NCBI RefSeq assembly: GCF_036226365.1
Contig: NZ_CP108462.1
Location: 3,886,501 to 3,950,500 of the forward strand
Source of the DNA: Streptomyces sp. NBC_01262
GTDB lineage: Bacteria; Actinomycetota; Actinomycetes; Streptomycetales; Streptomycetaceae
DNA length: 64,000 nucleotides
Direction of reading: 5' to 3'
The translations under genes were made by a program, and so were the position numbers. Positions within the stretch are counted from its first letter, which is position 1; every line of letters starts with the position of its first letter. A model generated the notes under the pieces. That model was not told the origin of the DNA and ran no database searches. It saw nothing but the letters and a program-made list of their open reading frames with translations. Below, piece by piece: positions 59,189-64,000 of this stretch.

Positions 59189-60070
59189 ATGAGCCGCGAG
59201 GTACGCCTCGAAGAGGTTACTACCGCCTTGGAAGCCGCCCTGTCCGTGACGGCTTTGGAACCAATGGCGCAGGGCGGGCAGAAGTATGTCTTCTCGTGCA
59301 AACTGGAATCCGCTCTGGCTGTGGTCAAGGTGGTGATTCTGCCCACCGGCCTTGATGGCCTCTATGTTCTGGAGCGAGCGCAACGCGAGGTCGAAGTCCT
59401 GGCAGCTATCGATTCCCCACGCGTGGTCAGGGTTCTCAGCGAAGTTGTAGAGCTCGAATTCGCGGAAGATGTACGCGCCGTAGCTTGGGTAGAAGAACAG
59501 CTCGACGGCCGCGACATGGCAGCCAACCTGGACAAGACATGGGATTACGAACGCTGTGCGCGTCTCCTCGTGCACCTCAGTGAAGCATTGGCGGCCTTCC
59601 ATGACCTTGAGGTTGTACACAGAGATTTGAGCCCATCGAATGTCCGAGAACTGAGTGACGGATCATTCGTGCTGATGGATCCCGGTCTAGCGCGACACCT
59701 CGCGAAGAGCGCTTTGACCGGTGTATACCAGCCTGGCACCCCCGGGCACCGCAGCCCCGAACACATCCCCGGCGGCGATATCCAGCCGGTGAGTGATGTA
59801 TTCGCACTCGGCATCCTCGCCTATTTGGCACTGACTGGGTCTCTCCCAATCGATCGATCGGGATCGGAGGATGACTATTACAGGCGACTTCGCGATCACG
59901 ACAGCCCTCTCATCGAGACGAGCTGCTCCGATATTCCCACCCCCCTGCGCGACGTGATCAATCGTTGTCTCAAGCGACAGCCTGCTCGCCGTTTCCTGGA
60001 TGGCCAGGAAATGGTGGAGGAGATGGAGAAGCATGGCGAGATCTTCGGCTCCTATTTCCTGAACGCCTAG
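59189..60070 (+). CDS. Ser/Thr protein kinase-like protein
   Basis: The 293-residue protein is a complete kinase domain without a membrane segment. Nucleotide loop MAQGGQKYVF (27-35) with GGQK in place of the usual GxGxxG, Lys47 (AVVKVV), alpha-C Glu near 67-69 (AQREVEVL), catalytic VVHRDLSPSN (Asp146, Asn151), metal motif DPG (164-166) instead of DFG, SPE (189-191) for APE, and SDVFALGILAYLALTG. Key residues are present, so it may be active. GAGG precedes the ATG. It is 13 bases upstream of the next gene and surely cotranscribed with it. Function unknown; kinases occur in several phage-defence systems. Confidence 0.85.
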   Translation: MSREVRLEEVTTALEAALSVTALEPMAQGGQKYVFSCKLESALAVVKVVILPTGLDGLYVLERAQREVEVLAAIDSPRVVRVLSEVVELEFAEDVRAVAWVEEQLDGRDMAANLDKTWDYERCARLLVHLSEALAAFHDLEVVHRDLSPSNVRELSDGSFVLMDPGLARHLAKSALTGVYQPGTPGHRSPEHIPGGDIQPVSDVFALGILAYLALTGSLPIDRSGSEDDYYRRLRDHDSPLIETSCSDIPTPLRDVINRCLKRQPARRFLDGQEMVEEMEKHGEIFGSYFLNA

Positions 60071-60083
60071 CATAGGGGGAACA

Positions 60084-61241
60084 ATGGCACTTCTTATTCA
60101 AGACGGACGTCGCAGCGGCCACCTGAAGTGGACTACTGAGGCGGTTCAGCGGCGGTGCGCTGATGGAGCTATCATCAGCGCCTTCTGTACACCTCGTATT
60201 CCACGCCCCAGGCAGCGCGATGCGGGCGCCGTTGTGGAAGCCCTAGGTAATGCCGAAGTCCTTTTTGATCCCATGACGCATGCCCGTCTCATGAGCGGTT
60301 CCAATAAGCTGGAGGACTATGACACGTGGGGGCTATGGGGTAATTCCGGAATTGGCCTCGACAACACGACTCGCCGCCTTGAGCATGTGGAGCGTGTTTT
60401 TAATCGTCAGTCGGAGCTAGGAGTACCTAGCCTCGCGCCCACCTTGACTGTGTCCTCGGGCCGCTCGACAGAGGCAGACCATGCCATCGAAACCGCTCGC
60501 GTAGCTCGCGGCCTTGACCGGCAGTGTTATCAGAGTTTGGCAGGAACGGTCGACTTCTTCGCTTCGGGAACAGACCTTGATGCCTACGTGGGGCGTTTGG
60601 CTGGACTGCGCGCCTCCACATGGGTTGTAACGCTTGTACCAGCGGCGAGCACCAACTTGGTAGCCGACTTGGCCGCCTCTACCGCTGGACTCGTCGGATG
60701 GTTGAGAACAATCCATTCCCTGAGCTTCCGTAGCAGGGTTATTGCCCAGAACGCTGATTTCCTTGGCCTGCTCGCGGCTGCAGCCGGAGCAGACACCGTG
60801 GGAAGCGGCTGGGATAGGTCAATGAAAATCTTCGACAGCAGCAGCTACCAGTTGTCGACTCCCGCACCGCGTCGACCGGCTTCATATGTGACCCAGAGAG
60901 GGCTCGCGGCGGTTCTGCGGCGCACAATCGCGGACGATATTCAGAGGCTGGATCCCAACAGAGCACAGGAACTTCGTGGTGGCCCAATGCCAGCCGACGA
61001 TGGGCAGCAACGCGTGCACCATCTGCGCGTAGTACGCGAGCTGGTCTCCGATGTTTATCGCATTCACGACCAACAGGATTCTGTATTGACACTTCGCGGC
61101 TTGTACGAGACCGCTCTAGGAAACTATGATTGGCTTAATTCTCAGGTTCCTGGCCTAGTGAGCGCTTCGGAGAGGGATTCATGGGTAAACCATCCGCTAC
61201 GCGCACTGGAAAGCTACGCTAAAGCTGAGGGTATCTGGTAG
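60084..61241 (+). CDS. Unknown protein cotranscribed with the kinase
   Basis: This is a 385-residue soluble protein. No family is recognised with confidence. The first 270 residues alternate hydrophobic strands and helices (GAIISAFCTPRIPRPRQ, AEVLFDPMTHARLM, VPSLAPTLTVSSG, STWVVTLVPAAST, DFLGLLAAAAGADTVGSGWD), which suggests an alpha/beta barrel, perhaps of the tRNA-guanine transglycosylase-like kind, but this is speculation. The last 110 residues are helical and charged (RRTIADDIQRLDPNRAQELR, VVRELVSDVYRIHDQQDS). AGGGGGA lies 3 bases before the ATG. It may be a substrate or partner of the kinase. Its 3' end overlaps the convergent nuclease gene by 23 bases. Confidence 0.7.
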   Translation: MALLIQDGRRSGHLKWTTEAVQRRCADGAIISAFCTPRIPRPRQRDAGAVVEALGNAEVLFDPMTHARLMSGSNKLEDYDTWGLWGNSGIGLDNTTRRLEHVERVFNRQSELGVPSLAPTLTVSSGRSTEADHAIETARVARGLDRQCYQSLAGTVDFFASGTDLDAYVGRLAGLRASTWVVTLVPAASTNLVADLAASTAGLVGWLRTIHSLSFRSRVIAQNADFLGLLAAAAGADTVGSGWDRSMKIFDSSSYQLSTPAPRRPASYVTQRGLAAVLRRTIADDIQRLDPNRAQELRGGPMPADDGQQRVHHLRVVRELVSDVYRIHDQQDSVLTLRGLYETALGNYDWLNSQVPGLVSASERDSWVNHPLRALESYAKAEGIW

Positions 61242-61980
61242 GAGTGAATCCCAAAGCCGCAACAAAGTGTTCGCTACCCAGCAAATGCTGGACAGGGTCT
61301 AGCTTGACAACGCGAGGCCGAATGAGCCATCGATCTTCCCAAGCGAGCCCAATTTGAAGCCTACGTGCCGCAGATAGCAAGGGTTCGCGGTCCTTTGGCA
61401 TGCGACTGAGGACTAGAGCGCTTGCACTACACCATGACCTGTAGCGGAATGCCTGACGGACACCCTTTTTCCAATCATCGACTTTTGCCTCTAGGGCATA
61501 AATATGCCCCACTGGGGCCATCGACTCGGCTCTGTAGATAAGCCGACCATCAATGATGACAGCTCCATCTTTAGTGAGTTCACGCAGGGATTGATTAAAC
61601 GCTCTATTTCCGCCTACGACTCTAGCTCTGAGAGTCTCAACTGTGACTCCTTGCCGCACCTTAAGCGCGGCCAGCAATTCAACATCTGCACGCCGCAGAA
61701 CGGGGCGGATTTTTGACTCAAGACGTTTCCTAAGGCCGTCACCTGACCCTGGCAAGGCGATCAGATCTGGAACACCCACTGGTCCTGGAACTTCAGCCAT
61801 CATGACAACACCAGGATTTGAGCGAGGCAGCGCCCTGGCCAAGGAACGCAAAGCGGGGTCAAGCACCGCCTCTTTGGTGGGAGTAAATGGCACTCCATTC
61901 GAGCTGGTCATGCTCCGATATTCGAAGTTCCCTTTGAGGCAACTGTAAGTGTTCTGCGAAATAGCAGCAGGTGTGAGCAT
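61219..61980 (-). CDS. PD-(D/E)XK-type nuclease with winged-helix insert
   Basis: In this 253-residue protein the order of motifs is AEVPGPVGVPDLIAL (Glu63, Asp72), then a helical winged-helix region (about 98-148: DVELLAALKVRQGVTVETLR, FNQSLRELTKDGAVIIDGRL), then HIYALEAKVDDW (Glu164-x-Lys166) and GVRQAFRYRSW (Gln176, Tyr180). This fits the PD-(D/E)XK core with the usual Q/Y tail, interrupted by a DNA-binding domain. The start is uncertain: the ATG at 61980 has TAGATT 6 bases upstream (leaderless style), while ATG 61911 (MTSSNGVPFTPT) has no usable binding site. Restriction, repair or defence role possible. Confidence 0.65.
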   Translation of the reverse strand: MLTPAAISQNTYSCLKGNFEYRSMTSSNGVPFTPTKEAVLDPALRSLARALPRSNPGVVMMAEVPGPVGVPDLIALPGSGDGLRKRLESKIRPVLRRADVELLAALKVRQGVTVETLRARVVGGNRAFNQSLRELTKDGAVIIDGRLIYRAESMAPVGHIYALEAKVDDWKKGVRQAFRYRSWCSASALVLSRMPKDREPLLSAARRLQIGLAWEDRWLIRPRVVKLDPVQHLLGSEHFVAALGFTPTRYPQL

Positions 61981-61986
61981 CTGCCA

Positions 61987-61992
61987 AATCTA
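61987..61992 (-). promoter_or_regulatory. -10-like element of the nuclease gene
   Basis: TAGATT on the minus strand, 6 bases before the ATG at 61980, supports that start and a leaderless mRNA. The -35 region is not convincing. Confidence 0.35.
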
Positions 61993-62065
61993 GCAAGCGC
62001 AGCCAGCCTGTGAGGCAAGCCCACCCGGCTGGAGCCTGATGCAGGGCATCTGCTCCCCGCTACGC

Positions 62066-62077
62066 TGGTACGCACCA
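62066..62077. promoter_or_regulatory. Candidate GntR-type operator
   Basis: TGGTACGCACCA is an inverted repeat (TGGT/ACCA) like GntR operators, 23 bases before the GntR-Nudix start, so it may mediate autoregulation. Confidence 0.4.
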
Positions 62078-62100
62078 CGTCAGAATGGAGTGCTCTACGG

Positions 62101-62892
62101 ATGGGACCGAAGACGGCGAAGGTCTACGAGACGCTTCACACCCGGCTCGCTTCGGGCGAGTACCCCCCGGGCGACAAGCTGCCATCAGAGCGGACGCTCG
62201 TGGACGAACTCGGCATCGGTCGAACCGCGCTGCGTCAGGTACTCGCGCGACTCGTCTCGGAAGGCTCGCTGGAGGTTCGGGATCGAAGCTCGTACCGTGC
62301 ACCCGTCCGTGCCGTGAGCGTCAAGACGCCAGAGGGGCTGGAGCCGTGGACCGTCCATGGTCAGCGGAGCGTGTACGACAACCGCTGGGTGAAGCTCGAA
62401 CTCTGGGACGTGGAACCGCCTGGAATGGAGCGCTTCGAGCATCACGTGGTCAAGCTTCAGCACGTCGCCATCACAGCAGTTCTGGACGATCAGGATCGCG
62501 TCCTGATGTTGTGGCGGTACCGCTTCGTACCGCAGCAATGGGGTTGGGAACTCCCGGGCGGCATCGTGGACGAGGGGGAGGAACCCGCGTCCACGGCGCT
62601 ACGGGAAGTCGTAGAAGAGACCGGCTGGCGACCGCAGTCGCTGGAGCACGTCGTCACGTATCAGCCCATGGTCGGCATGGTCGACTCACCGCATGAGATC
62701 TTCGTGGGACGCGGTGCCGAGCAGGTTGGCGAACCGACGGATCTCGAAGAGGCGGGGCACATCGAGTGGGTACCGCTGAGCGATGTCCCGGGCCTGATGG
62801 CTCGCGGTGAGCTGATGGGATCCGGAACCCTGGTCGCCCTGCTTCACATCCTGGCGAGTCGCGGCAAGCAGGGAGCTACAGCCTCGCACTGA
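62101..62892 (+). CDS. GntR-Nudix fusion protein
   Basis: This is a 263-residue protein. Residues 1-70 are a GntR-type winged helix (KVYETLHTRLASGEYPPGDK, LPSERTLVDELGIGRTALRQ, VLARLVSEGSLEVR). Residues 105-255 are a Nudix hydrolase with an exact box from Gly154 to Trp176 (GIVDEGE..REVVEETGW), in the style of ADP-ribose pyrophosphatases. The fusion suggests a regulator that senses a nucleotide-diphosphate compound, or a hydrolase that also binds DNA. The 3' end overlaps the convergent XRE gene by 17 bases. GGAG lies 10 bases before the ATG. Confidence 0.85.
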   Translation: MGPKTAKVYETLHTRLASGEYPPGDKLPSERTLVDELGIGRTALRQVLARLVSEGSLEVRDRSSYRAPVRAVSVKTPEGLEPWTVHGQRSVYDNRWVKLELWDVEPPGMERFEHHVVKLQHVAITAVLDDQDRVLMLWRYRFVPQQWGWELPGGIVDEGEEPASTALREVVEETGWRPQSLEHVVTYQPMVGMVDSPHEIFVGRGAEQVGEPTDLEEAGHIEWVPLSDVPGLMARGELMGSGTLVALLHILASRGKQGATASH

Positions 62893-64000
62893 GGAGGTCG
62901 ACGCGACGACGCTGGCGCACTGAACCGGTCCGGCTCGCCAACAGTCGGGCTTTCCTCAGGTGGGTGCCCGCGTCGTCGTACTCGGCTCGCGCCAGGTGAG
63001 CCTGTACGAGGTCAGCGTGAAGACCTGCCTGCGCTCGGACAAAGGTCGGATCCGCTATCTCAAGGGCTCCGTACAGGCTGCTCACGGCGTCGTCGTCGCC
63101 GAGCAGGGCGAGGACGTTGCCGCGCCAGCGGGCAAGGTGGGCACCGTTGAGGAAGATGCTCAACATGTCCGGATCACGCGGCTCCGAGCCGGGCGGAATG
63201 CTCGCCTCGGCTGCATCGAGCGCCCGCCGGCAGTCCTCAGACATGCCAGCGTGAGCGCACAACTCCGCTTCAGCGGCGTACAGCCATGCCCGGAGGCGGG
63301 AGGATCCTGCTTGGCCAAGGGTGCGCTGCGCATCGCGGACCAGGTCTACGCCCAGAGACGGCCGGCCAGCCTCGCAGAGTACGTACGCCTGCTCTGCCAT
63401 CGCGTGGGCAAGGTACATCGGAGCCTCAGCGTCACGGGCTGCCCGCTTCGCAAGTTCGTAATGCCGCCATGCCCGTTCAACCGCCCCGGAGTCGATCGCC
63501 TGCCACGCGGCAAGGGTCGATGCTCCCGCCAGCGCCAGCGCCACGGGCCGCCGCGTGTTGGGAAGCACCGCGAAGTTCAGCGCGTCTTCAAGGGAAGCGA
63601 GATGCCCCGTCATCTGGTCAACGAGACCGGACGCGCCCATCTGGCGGTCCATGGTGCGCAGTAGCTCGGTCTGATCGTTGAACGTCTTCACCATGGATTG
63701 GCTGACGCTGCTTGCTGAATCGATCCTGCTCAGCAGCTCGTCGTACCCGTCGGCCACCGGCGGAGCAACCGCGAGCGGGCCGCCCCTCAGCTCTGTGTCC
63801 GTGACGCCGAGGAGCTGCCTCAGGATCGCCGCGTAGCGGTCCGAGATGGTGCGCTTGCTGTTCTCCCACTCGGACACGTACACGCGCAGACTCGCCGTCG
63901 AAGCAACGTCAGTGACGTGCCGTCGGGCGTACTGCTCGATCTCGCGAATCAGTCGTTCCTGAGACCAGCCTCGCGCCGTCCGCGCGCTCCGAAGTCCTGT
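62876..64000 (-). CDS. XRE-type regulator with TPR-like repeats (5' end outside window)
   Basis: 374 residues are visible and open at the window end. The N-terminal part is an XRE helix-turn-helix (LRSARTARGWSQERLIREIE, STASLRVYVSEWENSKRTIS, YAAILRQLLGV). Residues from about 140 on are helical repeats of TPR type (RAWRHYELAKRAARDAEAPM, YLAHAMAEQAYVLCEAGRPS, LRAWLYAAEAELCAHAGMSE). Such XRE-TPR regulators are frequent in streptomycetes and their elements, and some bind peptides. It ends overlapping the GntR-Nudix gene. Confidence 0.8.
   Translation of the reverse strand, partial: TGLRSARTARGWSQERLIREIEQYARRHVTDVASTASLRVYVSEWENSKRTISDRYAAILRQLLGVTDTELRGGPLAVAPPVADGYDELLSRIDSASSVSQSMVKTFNDQTELLRTMDRQMGASGLVDQMTGHLASLEDALNFAVLPNTRRPVALALAGASTLAAWQAIDSGAVERAWRHYELAKRAARDAEAPMYLAHAMAEQAYVLCEAGRPSLGVDLVRDAQRTLGQAGSSRLRAWLYAAEAELCAHAGMSEDCRRALDAAEASIPPGSEPRDPDMLSIFLNGAHLARWRGNVLALLGDDDAVSSLYGALEIADPTFVRAQAGLHADLVQAHLARAEYDDAGTHLRKARLLASRTGSVRQRRRVDLLSARL

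Larger units (their letters stand above)
58830..64000. mobile_element. Integrated element at tRNA-Tyr, left part (continues beyond the window)
   Basis: The truncated tRNA-Tyr at 58830-58882 marks one end. Because its 3' end faces left, the chromosome lies to the left and the element to the right; the intact tRNA-Tyr should lie at the far end, past 64000. Base composition changes at once: 59.0-62.0 kb is much richer in A/T than the core genes, and codon use is less biased. No integrase, excisionase, replication or transfer gene lies inside the visible 5.1 kb, so element type cannot be told. Confidence 0.65.

Overview
The window is chromosomal DNA from a Streptomyces-type actinomycete. Coding GC is very high with strong G/C bias at third codon positions. 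GTG starts are frequent, rpoB uses a TTG start, and there is no rRNA operon. Gene order matches the streptomycete core region running coaA - DUF389 - glmM - rpsI/rplM - truA - rplQ/rpoA - spc and S10 operons - str operon (tuf, fusA, rpsG, rpsL) - rpoC/rpoB - rplL/rplJ - rplA/rplK - nusG/secE - tRNA-Trp - aspC - add - murB - hadB/hadA - rpmG - tRNA-Met - tRNA-Thr. Most of it reads on the minus strand.

Layout. 1-8 kb: the end of pantothenate kinase, a DUF389 membrane protein, phosphoglucosamine mutase, S9/L13, an ABC-F ATPase, a small membrane protein and TruA. 8-24.7 kb: rplQ-rpoA-rpsK-rpsM-rpmJ-infA-map-adk-secY, then the spc set (rplO to rplN), then the S10 set (rpsQ to rpsJ). Stop-start overlaps (TGATG/TAATG) are common, and hairpins sit at the operon boundaries. 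24.8-28.6 kb: two accessory genes lie between the S10 and str operons. They encode a secreted copper-radical (galactose/glyoxal oxidase-like) oxidase and a DyP peroxidase carrying a C-terminal bulb-lectin-like domain. 28.7-33.3 kb: str operon. 33.3-34.9 kb: a DUF1707/DUF4190 membrane protein and an FkbM methyltransferase. 35-47.8 kb: rpoBC, rplJL with an L10-type leader, a lipoprotein, rplKA, nusG and secE. 47.9-58.8 kb: tRNA-Trp, aminotransferase, adenosine deaminase, two TetR-controlled modules, MurB, HadAB-like dehydratases, L33, tRNA-Met, tRNA-Thr, an amidohydrolase whose catalytic residues are missing, and an NAD(P)-binding protein.

At 58.83 kb the 3' half of a tRNA-Tyr gene lies on the minus strand without its 5' half. 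This is the signature of the distal attachment site of an integrated element. Everything to the right (58.9-64.0 kb, clearly lower in GC in its first 3 kb) should therefore be inside that element, whose other end would carry the intact tRNA-Tyr beyond the window. The cargo is a Ser/Thr-kinase-like protein paired with a 385-residue protein of unknown function, a convergent PD-(D/E)XK-type nuclease with a winged helix between its motifs, a GntR-Nudix fusion, and an XRE-TPR regulator cut by the window end. The kinase/unknown/nuclease group is the best candidate for an undescribed (possibly defence) system.

Readable regulation includes HrdB-type promoters for rplM, rpsJ, rpsL, rpoB, rplJ and one TetR gene. 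There are long leaders upstream of rpsJ and rpsL that share a near-identical hairpin element, an L10 leader/attenuator, paired TetR operators, and several apparently leaderless genes. Database matches, RNA folding and expression could not be run here; family calls rest on motifs and gene context.
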